Assembly (NCBI GenBank): GCA_011037195.1
Contig: JAAEAF010001988.1
Location: forward strand, 1-64,000
Direction of reading: 5' to 3'
DNA: 64,000 nucleotides
DNA from: Triatoma infestans
Lineage: Eukaryota; Arthropoda; Insecta; Hemiptera; Reduviidae
The first letter of the stretch is position 1. Every line of letters begins with the position of its first letter. The notes under the pieces were generated by a model that searched no databases, had not been told where the DNA came from, and saw nothing but the letters and a program-made list of their open reading frames with translations. This document shows positions 23,356 to 34,339 of this stretch, piece after piece. The translations under genes were made by a program, and so were the position numbers.

Positions 23356-23898
23356 TTACTCGTTAATTATGAATGATCTCAATTTCAGACAGGCGATTAA
23401 ATAGAATATTAAGTTTTTTATCTTATGATAGTCATTGTTAGCAAATAATGAAGGGAATGTATCGGCTGTTGTATCATTTACATAAGGTATATAGTGGTTT
23501 CTGAGAGCACAGTATATAGGGCATTTAACAGTAATGTGGTAGAGATCTTCTAAAACATTCATATTACAAATAGTACATATCTCTTTTGGCTTAATTATAT
23601 AAACTAAATTTTTATAAGTAATTTTAATTTGATATTTACTAGATAGTCTTAATTGGGAGAAAATTTTGTTTATGGTGAATGTTAAATTGGTGTTGCAGTA
23701 ATAATATTCTGTGGTGCTGGTGGCCTCTACAATTTGTTTATAAAATGGGCTGTATTCGCTAACGCGCTGTAGCTCAAGATCATCGGCTTTTAAATATTCT
23801 GAATATTTTTTTAAAACTATAGAAATTTTTCCTTTAAATTTTATTGGGTCAGTTACTGACAAAAGAGAGTTTTCGTCTATTTTTTTTAAGTATTTCAT
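23356..23898 (-). pseudogene. LINE C-terminal domain with CCHC-like knuckle
   Basis: About 180 residues, continuing the RT polyprotein after a frame change; it overlaps the RT frame by about 50 bp. The key feature is CTICNMNVLEDLYHITVKC, a CxxC...H...C zinc-knuckle spacing common at the C-terminus of Jockey, CR1 and R1-like LINE proteins, likely for RNA binding. It ends with a stop near 23356, followed by about 390 bp of AT-rich 3' UTR up to the (ATT)n tail. Confidence 0.7.
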
Positions 23899-25462
23899 AT
23901 AATTGGGAATACCAATTAAATTTAATCGACCTCTGAATCTGATGATTTTCTTTCAATTTAAGATAACATATTTTTGGTATCCTATCACTATTCATTTTGA
24001 GAAGTTTCAGGACCCAGTTTAACGCAAGTTTTATTCCTTTAAGTGATGAATGATCTACCTTATATTCCATTCTAATCAGCCAAAATGGTGTATTTTTGTT
24101 TAAATTAAAAAGTCTTTTATAAAAATATAAATATGCCTTTTCAATAATGTTAAGGTATCGCAACCCCCATATCTCGGAGCAATAGAAAAGAGTGCTTATG
24201 GCAATTGCTTCTTTTAGTTTATTTCGGCTAGTCCATGAATTAATTTTAGCTTTATTACAAATGTCCAATACGGCCCCTACCGCAGAACGTGTTTTTGCTT
24301 CAGCTGAGATGCTCGCCTTATGAAATACACTAGTATTAGAGAACTGAACACCCAGATAATTATAATAGGAGACCACTTCCAGTTCTCTATCTAAGTAATA
24401 AAATTTTTTGTTTTTACTTTGTACGCCTTTATGAAAGTGCAAAACTTTCGTTTTGGCACTGTTTACTTCTAATAAATTTATTGAAGCAAATTCGGCAAGA
24501 AGTTCTAACTTTCGTTTAGCATCCTTGTATGTGTCTGCGAAGATAATCTTATCATCTTCGGCGTACAATGATATCAGCGCGTCAGTGGTTTGATTAATTG
24601 GAATTCCATAAGCCCCTTTGGATCTGAAAAACGATTCTATATCGTTAATAAACAGGCTGAAAAGGAAGCCGGATATGACTTCGCCATGAAGGACCCCTTT
24701 CGTCACTCTAACCTCTTCGGAGAGTTTTCCATTTACTTTTATCTGAATCACAGCCTGCTCATACAAACTAATTAATATACGAATTAATTTGCCACTAATG
24801 CCTAAACGAATTAATTTTTCCCACAGTAGGCAATGATTGACACTATCGAATGCTCGTTTGTAGTCAACAAATATAACATAGAAATCACTATTCCTATACC
24901 CTAATTTTATCTGAGCTATAGTGTTCAACAAAAAGATGTTATCTTTACATGACCGATCTTTACGGAATCCACACTGCGATTCTGAGATACAATTATTTTC
25001 TTCGCTCCAGATAATTAATCTTTCGAGAATAATTTGTGTGAATATTTTAAGACTGGTGTTTAAAAGGGATATTGGGCGATAATTCTCAGGGGAGAGTTTA
25101 TTGCCTTTTTTATAGATCAAAGTTACCACCGACTTTGACCAGTATGCCGGTATTTTTTCAGAAACTAAGATTTTATTAAACAAAGAGATTAAATAGAGTT
25201 GCCAGTTTTCTGGTAGATGTTTAAAATATTCATTTGGTATATTATCTAGGCCAGAGGTTTTACCGTTTTTCAACTTCTTAATGGAGAATTGGAGTTCATT
25301 CAGGGTTATCTCAGAGTCTAGCACCGGGTAAGTTATATTAAAACAATAATTATTAGATATGGGCTGGTTAGTATAAAACTGCTTAAAGTATGTTACGCAT
25401 TGTTGAATAGATATCGGATGGTTTTGACGGTTTTTGGTTCTATAATTATTTATGTTAGCCAA
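23849..25462 (-). pseudogene. LINE reverse transcriptase
   Basis: About 537 open residues on the minus strand. Landmarks in order: SGLDNIPNEYFK, VVTLIYKKGNKLSPENYRPI, SQCGFRKDRSCKDNIF, IFVDYKRAFDSVNH (first catalytic Asp), a TKGVLHGEVISGFLFSLFIN block (family norm GVRQG or GVLQG D), the active-site box SLYAEDDKIIFA, NSAKTKVLHFHKG and YYNYLGVQFS. This covers fingers to thumb of a LINE RT, which primes reverse transcription at the nicked target. The active-site box carries one extra residue (YAEDD instead of YADD), and LHGEV replaces the usual LQGD. The start shown is only the edge of an open frame; the true polyprotein starts in the endonuclease. Jockey/I/Vingi-like, clade not fixed. Confidence 0.85.
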
Positions 25463-26394
25463 AATGCTTTACTGTCTTTACTTTCGTTTAGCCTGTTTAT
25501 TGTATCTTGTTGGTAATTTTGTTTTTTTAGTTTTAATAAATTTCGATACTTTTTCTTTGATTTGTCATAAATTAGTTTAAGTTCGTGCATATAATTTCCT
25601 TTTTTAAAGTTTTTTAGATTAATTTCTACCATTTTCTTTTCATTTCTACATTCTTGATCAAACCAAGGACAACTGTATCTATGAGTTTTGTTAATATTGA
25701 TTACTTTTTTTGAAGACAATTGTAAACTATTAGCAGTTTCGTACACTGCATCGACAAAGTTAAAATAAAGTTGATCAACCGTATTTAGATGTGCAGTACA
25801 GACATGCGCCGAGCACATAAGATTTTCTTTAAAAGCTAAACATTTATTAGGGTCCCAATTAAGAGTGTCTTTAGTGGTGACATTTAGTTTGTCTTTTTGT
25901 TTTGGGTGATGGGATGTACAATAATTAAGATTTATTTTTAATGGTAGATGATCAGATTCAGAGGCAGTAATTTCTACAGAGAGATCATTTACTAAATGCA
26001 GACAATCAATGTTACACCATATCAAATCGATTACGCTTTGGCCATTAGAGTTTATATTTGTGAAATTTCCGGGATTATCGCTTGGTGATCTGCCATTTAA
26101 CAATATAAAATTATTATTCTCGAATAAATCTACTAACAACTCCCCTTTGTTATTTACTATTTCGTCGTAGCTATTACGGTTTCCGCTAAAGTAGGTTCTA
26201 CCGATTAGTTTATCATTAAATTGGTTGAGTTGACCAACCCTACAGTTATAGTCACCACCTAGCAAGATTAATTTACCAGGAAATTTTTGTTTAATATTAA
26301 TTAGAGATTCATTGAAGGAGTTTAATATAACTGTTAAATCTAAGGATGGTTTGAAATAAACTAAGCCTATTATAAATTTAGAGTCGATTTGCAT
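25450..26394 (-). pseudogene. LINE AP-endonuclease domain (N-terminally truncated)
   Basis: About 314 residues. It retains the second half of an exonuclease-endonuclease-phosphatase fold: LILLGGDYNCRVG (the GDxN box), FILLNGRSPSDNPGNFTNIN, SVIDLIWCN and the C-terminal SDHLPLKINLN with the catalytic Asp-His pair. In-frame sequence continues upstream of the first Met to about 26435, reading EKCEYWLFVHVNVM, then the insertion edge is reached, so the N-terminal catalytic part (Asn and Glu boxes) is lost. It ends with ...DSKAFWLT and a frame change into the RT frame. The domain would have nicked target DNA for target-primed reverse transcription. Confidence 0.85.
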
Positions 26395-26559
26395 TACATT
26401 AACATGAACAAACAGCCAGTACTCACATTTCTCAATTAGATGGTTCTTAAGATAGAAACGATATTATTCGAAGTGTTGAAATAAGTGTGATCATAGCTGA
26501 ACAACAGAATAATGATACACTTAAGAATGTTATAATCAATTAATATTTATTAATGTAAG

Positions 26560-27155
26560 TTAATGAAAATTGAGTTTTTTCCATTTTGGCTTATCAATTT
26601 TTCTGTTAACAAAAAAACAAAAAACAAATCTGGTGTTAAACACTCACACAACTTTCTCTTACTCCAGTTCTCAAAATTATAATTGACAAATGTTATAGTT
26701 TGTGTACCAAATTTAATGAAATTCGTCAAAACTGAAAAAACTGTTCCGTAAAAACGCACTTCCGGTTTAATTTTCTTGAATTCGGAATTTTGGCCATCTA
26801 TTTATTTCTAATTAATTTTGTTTGGATGATAGAATTGTATAATCAACTATGATAGCACTTTAGAGAAAAACATAACCCCTTCCCCTCCCTAAAAGCGCCC
26901 TTAAATGCATTTTTCTGGAGAAATGTTTCAAATAAAAGTTATAGCACTTCGAATGTGTAGTTAATGTATCAAGTTTGAAGAAAATCGTTGGAGCCATTTT
27001 TGAGAAAATCGCAAAAAGTAAAAAAAAAACAAAGCATAAAGTGGTACTTCCGGTTGAGGAAGTTTGACGTTTTTAACATACTGTCAGATCCTATGGTGAT
27101 ACCTAAACGGAGAATATCAAGTTTGAACGTTCTACAGTTTTTGAGCTCTGCTGTT

Positions 27156-27186
<31 letters not shown>

Positions 27187-27310
27187 CATTTTTGTAAAAA
27201 CCACTCATGGGACGTAAAAACGGATATTCCCGATGAAAACTAGATATCGAAAATTTGACACGATTACAATTACTTTCTCTTACAAGGAGTAAGAGAAAGT
27301 AAAAACAGAG
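26560..27310 (+). repeat. Repeat family R, reference copy
   Basis: A composite, unclassified repeat used here to define plus orientation. Order of landmarks: CAAATCTGGTGTTAAACACTC, ACAACTTTCTCTTACTCC, ACTTCCGGTTTA, TTCTGGAGAAATGTTTCAAATAAAAG, TTTGAAGAAAATCGTTGGAGCC, a second ACTTCCGGTTGA, (CA)n at 27156-27181, ACTAGATATCGAAAATTTGACACG and a closing hairpin CTTTCTCTTAC-aag-GAGTAAGAGAAAG (27271-27298). It contains repeated internal modules separated by CCGGAAGT motifs. No ORF or known termini. Confidence 0.5.
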
Positions 27311-27499
27311 TTTTTCTAGCTCATACTAGTGTAGTGGAAGAACAAAATCGAAAAATAATAGTTTAAAGTTTCTGAATATTTTCTAGTATCCAAAATTGTA
27401 TTTTAGTTAATATTTTATAATTATTTTAGTGCTGTGAATTTACCTTCAAAAAGTATGTATTTTAGAACCAGGTATATTAAATCTGGTCATTACTAAATA

Positions 27500-27890
27500 G
27501 AAAAACAAAGGCACAAAATCCCGTTAGGGCAAACCTTTGTATAAGAGAATTCCTCCACGAGAGAGAGAGCAATTCCAAAGAATAGAGTCAATAGAGAAAT
27601 ATTAGTTTTAAAAGAGTAAAGAGTAGACAGTCTTAACTCTACCTTCAGACAGGACACTCCAGGAATTGCTCTCTAAATATCTGTGCCAGTTATAAATTAA
27701 ATAAATTTATAAACCAAATAAGTTGTTATTATTTTAACAGAATATATTTATTTATAAAACAGTAGTGTGTACGTAATTACTCTTAATTCTTATAATCTAT
27801 CTCAAGCAAACACACAAGCCCTTTTCGCTAAAACGCTACGCCACAAGCTACCTACACACACATCCACACCATTACATTACACTAGTCTGT
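27500..27890 (+). repeat. Dispersed repeat family C, copy 3
   Basis: Diverged copy with CTGTGCCAGTTATAAATTAA (about 27680), a GTAGTGTGTACG motif in the place of AGTGGCGACC, and ACAAGCCCTTTTCGCTAAAACGCTACGCC near the end. Slightly shorter spacing than copies 1 and 4. Confidence 0.4.
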
Positions 27891-27959
27891 AAAAATGAAA
27901 AGATTTTCAACTGGTATAGTGAATGCTTTCGGTTGTTCAGCTGTTATTATACATTTTAT

Positions 27960-28330
27960 AATTTTGCCAGCAATGGCATCATTCAGAAATATTAACAAAA
28001 ATTTTATAATTATGAGAAAAAATATTTCAAATAAATGTTTAGTCCTACATTTTATGTAGTGAATATAAAGTTTAAAGAAAATCGTTGGAACCGTTTTTAA
28101 GAAAATCGCAAAAACAGGAAATATCCATTCGGTAAAGTGGTAAATTTGGATTGTTCGATTTTTGACCAAAACTCTATTCTCGTGTGCTATATTTACACCC
28201 TAATGTGAAATTTGAAAATTTTGAGATTTTTTCGTTTTTGAGTTACGCTCATATAGAAAAACTATTTTCAAAAAAAGAATAAGAAAAATAATCATTTTTT
28301 TCGAATTCAAATAAACTCAAAATTTGTATT
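27960..28330 (+). repeat. Repeat family R, fragment
   Basis: Contains ATTTCAAATAAATGTTTAG, AAAGTTTAAAGAAAATCGTTGGAACC, GAAAATCGCAAAAACAGG and CATTCGGTAAAGTGGTAA, in the same order as 26940-27060 and 39650-40370. Directly abuts the solo LTR at 28370. Confidence 0.5.
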
Positions 28331-28369
28331 TCAGGTGTAAATGTTATATAGAAAATTTGACATTATCGC

Positions 28370-29089
28370 TGTTAGGTCGCGGCTCCCTTTGAGGGATTAA
28401 CTTTGGCTCGCTATTTTAAAATTATTTCATCGCCCGCATACTTCCCACGCCTTCCCACCCTTTTTTACCTCCCTCTTGTGGGGTGGGATTGGCGGCGCCT
28501 TTAATCTTTCCTGATTCCCGCTTTTCGATTAATTTTTCCCACACTCTTAAACCGTTCTCCTTCTACAAAATTTCCTCACTTTTCGTCCAACTCTCGCCTG
28601 TGCAACTTGTACTTCCGCTTCTTTCTCAGCAGTTAGTCGTGAGTGTAAAATTCGCCTTATATTGATTCGCCGTATTCGCGCCTTTCGATAACGACTTAAT
28701 ATTCGTTCTTCTTGAGACTTAAGTCGTGTCTTTCCTCGCCATCCTCTGGAGAATCACTCACCTTCCGCGCCTGGGCTCTTCTAACACCATCAGCCGTTAT
28801 CAACAACAGCATCATCAGCTTCCACAGAGCACTCTCATTCCCTTCCTTTCACCTGAGATCCTTTCTTTCGCCACACACCCACACAAATACACGTACACGC
28901 CACAGCTTCCTCGACCGTTCACCTATCGTCGCAGCTTCGCCGCTTGCGCATTCAGCTTCACCACTCTCCAGGTAGAAGCTTCTTCCTTTGCATCTCCTTT
29001 TTATTTTAATTTTATTTATTTTTATTTTTTTGTATTTCACTTCTTGGCGTACGTTCGCCCTCGCACCTTGGGTGTCTGCCGCGCAGACA
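28370..29089 (+). mobile_element. GC-rich solo LTR (family F)
   Basis: A 720-bp block starting TGTTAGGTCGCGG and ending CCGCGCAGACA, flanked by a perfect 5-bp duplication ATCGC (28365-28369 and 29090-29094). TG...CA ends and a 5-bp duplication fit an LTR retrotransposon (Gypsy or BEL type). It is far more GC-rich and pyrimidine-rich than its surroundings and could be mistaken for a CpG-rich promoter or first exon; open stretches inside (28712-29121) have no domain. No second LTR or internal part is present, so it is a solo LTR. Orientation is set only by the coding-free consensus and is uncertain. Confidence 0.75.
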
Positions 29090-29094
29090 ATCGC

Positions 29095-29739
29095 TATAGC
29101 GAGAATAATAATCTGTTATGAAATATACTTATACGACTTTATTTTACTGAAATAAATAATAATTATAAAATAGATATCATTTTCTTTAAAAACCGGGACA
29201 TTTTTACATATTTGTCCGAAATCGTTGGAAAAAAAAAACTTAATTTGTTAATATTGTAATCCGAAGAAAAGATGGTAAAACACTTCTTACAACTATATTA
29301 CAATATTTTATTATTTATAATCCACTAATCAAGACTATACTTAGAAGTCTAGCAAATTTGACGAACACAAACTGGATACTGTTTTGAATTAAGTACGCCT
29401 CATTAACTAAACACTTAACACATACACAGTTTACTACCTTAATGGGTTTTGACATAATTTGTCTATATATATATGTATTAATAACATGTTCCAACAATTC
29501 ATTGGCTCGTCATTTCTGTATTACGGTTAATGGTTCTCTTTTCTCCCATTAATGAAGTCATGAAATGTATAATAATTCCTTTTTACAATTTAATTATAAA
29601 AAAGAATAAAAGAAGCCTAATATGGCAGTATTTCTGTGATACAGTTTGGTTAATTAATTTTTCTGAAATAATTAGGAAGAGTTGTTAATAAGTGTTGGCA
29701 ATTTAATTAAAGAGAGATACAATATAATCATTTAGATAA
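29095..29739. other. AT-rich intergenic
   Basis: No gene or repeat recognised between the solo LTR and the mariner remnant. Confidence 0.5.
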
Positions 29740-30349
29740 CTTTAATAAATACGGCTGGAATTGTGGTTATGAACTTTTTGGTGGAGGGTGAAGAGGTGTG
29801 ACGCCACTGCTGAGACTGCCTTTTGGTTTTAAGGTGTGTAGTGTGAACCCAAGCTTTATCTCCAGTAATGATGGAGCGGAGAAATTAATCTCCATGGAGT
29901 TTGTAGCGTCTCAAAAACTCTTGCCCGGCCTCCACTCGATTCAACTTGTGTTGGTCTGTCAGCTGCTTTGGGATTCACTTCGCGAACTGTTTCCGATATC
30001 CGAGGGTTTCTGTAATGGTTTCGTGTAGCAGAGATCTGGAGATTTGCGGAAACATCGCAGAAAGTTCATCCACAGTCAATCTGCGATCGTCACGGAGGGC
30101 ATTTTTGATTTTTTTTTCCACAATTTCGTCAGTCACAATTGAAGGTCTTCCGCTCCTCTGATCATCATGCGCAGACGTATGACCGTCTTTAAACTCGCGA
30201 CACCACTTGAACACACACGTACGATTCATAGCTTTATCACCATATGCAGGTTTTACCTCATTATAAACCTCAACCGGAGTTTTTCCCTTCCAAACAAGAT
30301 AACGGATGACGCCGCGTATTTCACACTTGGCGGAAAATTGGATTGACAT
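29740..30349 (-). pseudogene. Truncated mariner transposase
   Basis: Minus strand, starting at the Met codon at 30349 (MSIQFSAKCEIRGVIRYLVW). An intact 124-residue stretch holds the paired helix-turn-helix DNA-binding region: VEVYNEVKPAYGDKAM, FKWCREFKDGHTSAHDDQRS, SGRPSIVTDEIVEK, RRLTVDELSAMFPQISRSLL. A TGA at 29975-29977 and a TAA at 29885-29887 interrupt the same frame, which continues RVEAGQEFLRRYKLHGD, then IITGDKAWVHTT with the first catalytic Asp (29858-29860) and KTKRQSQQWRHTSSPSTKKF. The match stops near 29740, so the second and third catalytic residues are missing. No terminal inverted repeats were seen. Confidence 0.85.
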
Positions 30350-31149
30350 TTTTCACGAAACGTATTGTCGCGTCGACAGTTCTCAACCTACTGACCTCGA
30401 ACCGGTCTCGTTGCGGAGGGGAGGAATCAGGCTACACGACAGTGTAGCCAACATATCGAAAAAAAAATCCTTTCGGCCGTGAGAGCCTCAGTACACTTAC
30501 TTACTGGAAATGCCTCGTAATTATATCCATTATGAGGTAACCGTTATATATATATGATTATAATGATGTAACCGTTTTTTTTTTTTTTTAAATTAGAATA
30601 TGTAACATGGAAAAGAGCAATGAATGAAGCGTATTTTTAAAGACAGTGGTTAAGTGAGAAACACTTGAAACTAATCATCAGTGTGTTTTTTTAATAAAAA
30701 AACTTGTTTTTATTAAGTTAAAGATTATTTCATGAACACAAAGTGGTGTGATGAACATTTTAAATAAGACTGAAAGTTGTAGCTTGTCCTTGATAATAAA
30801 TACATAGTGTAAAGTGCATTGTAATATTGTTATTGCAGTCAGTTGTTATATTGTTGATATATGAAATTGACGAGTCTTTTATATTATAAAAATGTGTATT
30901 GGTAAATAAATACGACATCTACATGCGACATCGTATTTTATGTACTCATATTAGCTTATGAACGACCCTGAAAGAAGCTCATTGCAATATGGGCGTAACG
31001 TCAGGTTCTAGCAAACCATTAACGCGATCTCAACCCGTAAATTTAAGTGCTTTTGCATGAAATTACCGCAGAAGCCTAAAAGATCGTATATTATAAAAAT
31101 TATGGATAACGATTGATGAGATTCGGTCTTTTTTTTAAAAATAAAATAA
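30350..31149. other. Intergenic
   Basis: The first 130 bp (30350-30480) are GC-richer and may be the 5' untranslated part of the mariner copy. The remainder is AT-rich with nothing recognised. Confidence 0.4.
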
Positions 31150-32172
31150 CGTAAATTTTGATTTTCTCTTACTCCTAGTAAGAGGAAGTATTGTAATCGT
31201 GTCAAATTTTCGATAACGAGTTTTCACCGGAAATATCCGTTTTGGGGTACACTGAGTCCAAAAAAGTGGTTTTTAGAAAATGGTGTGTGCGTGCCTGTGT
31301 GTGCGTGTGCCAATGTGTGTATGTATGAGAACAGCATAGCTCAAAAACAAAAACCCAGAAAGTTGAAACTTGATATTCCATTTATGTATCACCAATGGAT
31401 CTTACGGTGCGTTATCTGTCAAAATTACTCAACCAGAAGTACCACTTCACTAGTTGTTTTTTTTACTTTTTGCGTTTTTCTCAAAAATGGCCCTGACAAT
31501 TTTCTTCAAACTTGATAAATCAACTACACATACAACGAGCTACAACTTTTATTTGAAACATTCCTCTGGGAAAAATCATTTAATGACACTTGTGAGGGAG
31601 GAGTGGGATTAGCTTTTTATCTAAAGTGCTATTAGACAATTTTATTATCTAAATAATGTTAATTAGAATTGAATATGTTGTGGAAATTCCGAGTTTAAAA
31701 AAATCGGGTTTAAAAAACCGGAAGTGCGTTTACATTAACACTTTACTAAATGATTTTTTTTTCACTTTTTCAAAATTTTCTCAAAAATGGCCACGACGAT
31801 TTTCTTGAAACTTTTTATATAATCTAAACATATAAAAATCTACAACTTTTATTTAAAACATTCTCTGGGAAAATTCATTTAAGGGTACTTTTGGAGGAGG
31901 GGTAGGGTTATCTTTTTTTTAAATTGCTATCATAGTTGATTATACAATTCTATCATACAAAAAAAATTAATAAGAAATAAATAGATGGCCAAAATTCCGA
32001 GTTCAAGGAAATTAGTAAACCGGAAGTGCGCTTTTATTGAACAGTTTTTTTTTCAATTTTCGACGAATTTCATTAAATTTGGTGCGCAAACTATAAAATT
32101 TGTCAATTATAATGTTGAGAACTGGAGTAAGAGAAAGTTGTGTGAATGTTTCACACCAGATTTTTTTTTTTT
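31150..32172 (-). repeat. Repeat family R, multi-module copy
   Basis: Reverse orientation relative to 26560-27310. It starts with the CTCTTACTCCTAGTAAGAGGAAG hairpin (about 31165-31189) and ends with GGAGTAAGAGAAAGTTGTGTG and TTTCACACCAGATTTTT (about 32123-32170). Three internal modules repeat the cycle CCGGAAGTG...AAAATGGCC...GATTTTCTT(C/G)AAAC...ACAACTTTTATTT...CTCTGGGAAAA...TTCCGAGTT, at roughly 31430, 31720 and 32020, giving a spacing near 300 bp. The modules explain why this copy is longer than others. Confidence 0.55.
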
Positions 32173-32178
32173 TTTTTT

Positions 32179-32361
32179 TGTCAACGTTTCGACAAATATA
32201 TTTGTCTTTATATTCTCTGTGGTGTTGAGGTGATCTTAACTTTTTGTTTTTCCTAAAATATACCTAAGTTTTAAGTTGTCATGTTTTGAAGATTTTTTTT
32301 TTTAATATTTCTTATTTTTATGCCTTAATAAAGACAATATATTTGTCGAAATGTTGGCATA
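32179..32361. repeat. Palindrome with Penelope-type hammerhead-like stems
   Basis: The left end (minus strand, 32179-32220) and right end (plus strand, 32321-32360) are inverted copies of a stem GACAAA-TATA-TTTGTC (right: GACAATATATTTGTC) followed by GAAAC/GAAAT and GTTG. The arrangement is that of the decayed hammerhead stems in the Penelope-like element at 45.2 and 46.45 kb (GACAG ... CTGTC GAAAC). The expected CTGANGA core is degraded in both arms (for example TTAATAA). Flanked by family R copies in opposite orientation. Confidence 0.45.
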
Positions 32362-32639
32362 GTAAAAAAATTGGTTTTTTATTTAAAAAAAAAAAAGACC
32401 GAATCTCGACAATCCTTATCCATCATTTCGAGAAGAATCTTCCGTTATAAAAAAAAAAAAATGTTAAAGACTTTTAAGAAAGCCGCAAAAACTGAAAAAA
32501 AAAACTATATTGTAATGTCATCCTAAAACAATAATAAAAGAAAGTAAAAAAGTGAACGGATAAATTACACGTTACGTGCAGTGTGATGTGCAATGACAGA
32601 TAATTTAAAAATGAAAAAAAAATTCTTGTTTTCTGAAAA

Positions 32640-33010
32640 TATAAAAAAAAACAACAGAAAAATTAAAATAAAAATTTTGGTGTGAAACAGTCACATTACT
32701 TTGTCTTACCACAATTTACATACATTCTCTTACATAATAATTGACAATCTTTCTTCAAACTTATTATTTTTACTAACTATTTTTAGTCTTGTATTTTTTC
32801 AGAGGGCATGACCTTCCAGCCTCCCCCCCCCACTATCCCTCTGAAATCTATTTTCTCGGAAAGAAAGTTTCAAACAAAAGTGATATGTCTCTGTGTGTAT
32901 AGTTAGTATACCAGGTTTAATGAAACGCGTTCGTATCTTGATGGAGAATATCTCTGTAAACTGACAAAACTGATCAAAAGTAACACTTTCAGTGAACGCA
33001 TTTTCTTCAA
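32640..33010 (+). repeat. Repeat family R, fragment
   Basis: Begins TTTTGGTGTGAAACAGTCAC, ACTTTGTCTTACC (compare 26630-26665), followed by a module with CTCGGAAAGAAAGTTTCAAACAAAAG and a C-rich CCTCCCCCCCCCACTATCC run (about 32820). It mirrors the copy on the other side of the palindrome at 32179-32361. Confidence 0.45.
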
Positions 33011-34339
33011 ATCAAACTAGGAGTCCTGGCATTGTATTTATTTGTAAATTATATTATATAATATGTAAGTGATAGAATCATATAAGAAACTGAAATAACA
33101 CGTTTTAGAAAAACCTTGATCAAGGTTTTTCCTGGAGAACAGTAAAAGGACCACACTCCACGTGGCATATCTTCTATTTTTTCCTATTTCTTTTCGAAAT
33201 AACTACAAATTTAATACTAGAGGGTTAATCTATTCGATTCCCTAGACTGTGGGATATCACAACCTACTTCCAAATCAAAATAATACCCAATCATAATTCC
33301 ACCCCAAGTCTTTACATACAGGACGAATATCTTTTGATATTCGATTGTAGTTTTGAAGTGTTAAACAAAAATTCCTTATCTTACTTTTTGTCCTATCCCA
33401 TTTTATCCATCAATCATAACTCCCCTACCTTTTTGTCTTCTTCCTGACCTTTTTGTTCCATCTGTAAGATTGCTCAGGAATTAACAAGTTAGTGGCCACT
33501 GTCTTGAACTGCTTTTAAGACCTTTGGGAAATGAGATAACACATAATAAGATAACACATCTTCGACAGTGGAAATGAGACACTTCAGGTTATTTTTGGAT
33601 GGCTCATTATGCTCCTCACGCACACTGAACTTTTTTTTGGAGTGGAAGAAGAGGAAAAGTTAAGGAGGAGATTTGAGGGGGGGGGTCGACTTTTAGCAGA
33701 TCTTTTTTGTGGGAATTTTGAGGGTTTTTTTCAGTTTGGCGCTAGATTTAATGCCGAACATACAATCGAAGATACTTCTAGACATCTAGCCTATCCAGAC
33801 TCCATGTGGTTTGAACCGGGCGTCTTGACTGGTACTTTCCTTGTCCCAAGCTAGTTTTCTCTGATGGATCCAAACTACGAACCAGGGAGTTCATTTCCTG
33901 AATTCCTTGGGCGCGTCATCTGCACCTTGGGGACGTCACAACCATTTCCCCAGAGAAAGTGAAAACCGTCAATTTTCCATCTCAATTCCTTCAGTGCGGG
34001 TAATAATCGTTTGTTTCGACTGTAGTTTGGAGATGTTAACTATAACTCCCTACCTTTTAGTCTTCTCCCTAACTTTTTTGTTCTATCTGTAAACGAGATG
34101 ACCGATAGGGCTGTGTAAGGGTCTGATGTAAGAGTTTCTGGGAAGCACAATGGGTCCCTTACGTGCATCTACTTCCTTTCGGAAGTCTTGTGATTAGACT
34201 AGAATGGAATAGAATAGAACAGAATAGAGAAAATCTTAATCCTACTTCTCCCCCCAGATCTCATTTAACTGAATTTCCCCGGAAAAAGATTCAATCATTG
34301 ATCCCTATGTTTGAAGGGTATATACAATATTTAAAAAAA
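33011..34339. other. Intergenic with a short internal duplication
   Basis: No gene recognised. A 24-bp perfect palindrome, GAAAAACCTTGA and its reverse complement, lies at about 33108-33131. Two similar segments of roughly 130-190 bp (about 33290-33480 and 33960-34102) share CGA(T/C)TGTAGTTT and AACTCCC(C/T)TACCTTTT, indicating an old local duplication. ORFs 33609-33854 and 33907-34092 show no domain. Confidence 0.4.

Larger units (their letters stand above)
22962..26439 (-). mobile_element. 5'-truncated LINE with endonuclease and RT (3.5 kb)
   Basis: A minus-strand insertion bounded by a perfect 15-bp duplication ATGGTTCTTAAGATA (22947-22961 and 26440-26454). The 3' tail is (ATT)n next to the low-coordinate duplication (22962-22978), and the 5' end is truncated inside the endonuclease domain. 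The coding parts are annotated separately: AP-endonuclease remainder, reverse transcriptase, and a C-terminal zinc-knuckle segment. Two single frame changes (near 25455 and 23870) break the polyprotein, so the copy is not autonomous. The perfect duplication and long open stretches suggest a fairly recent insertion. Confidence 0.9.

Noticed and set aside
27271..27298. Terminal hairpin of repeat R as a Helitron 3' end
   Set aside because: No CTRR directly after the hairpin at consistent distance and no 5' TC end; too weak to claim.
28712..29121. Overlapping plus-strand ORFs of 87 and 131 residues in a GC-rich block
   Set aside because: Low-complexity, no domain, and they lie inside a solo LTR with exact 5-bp duplication.
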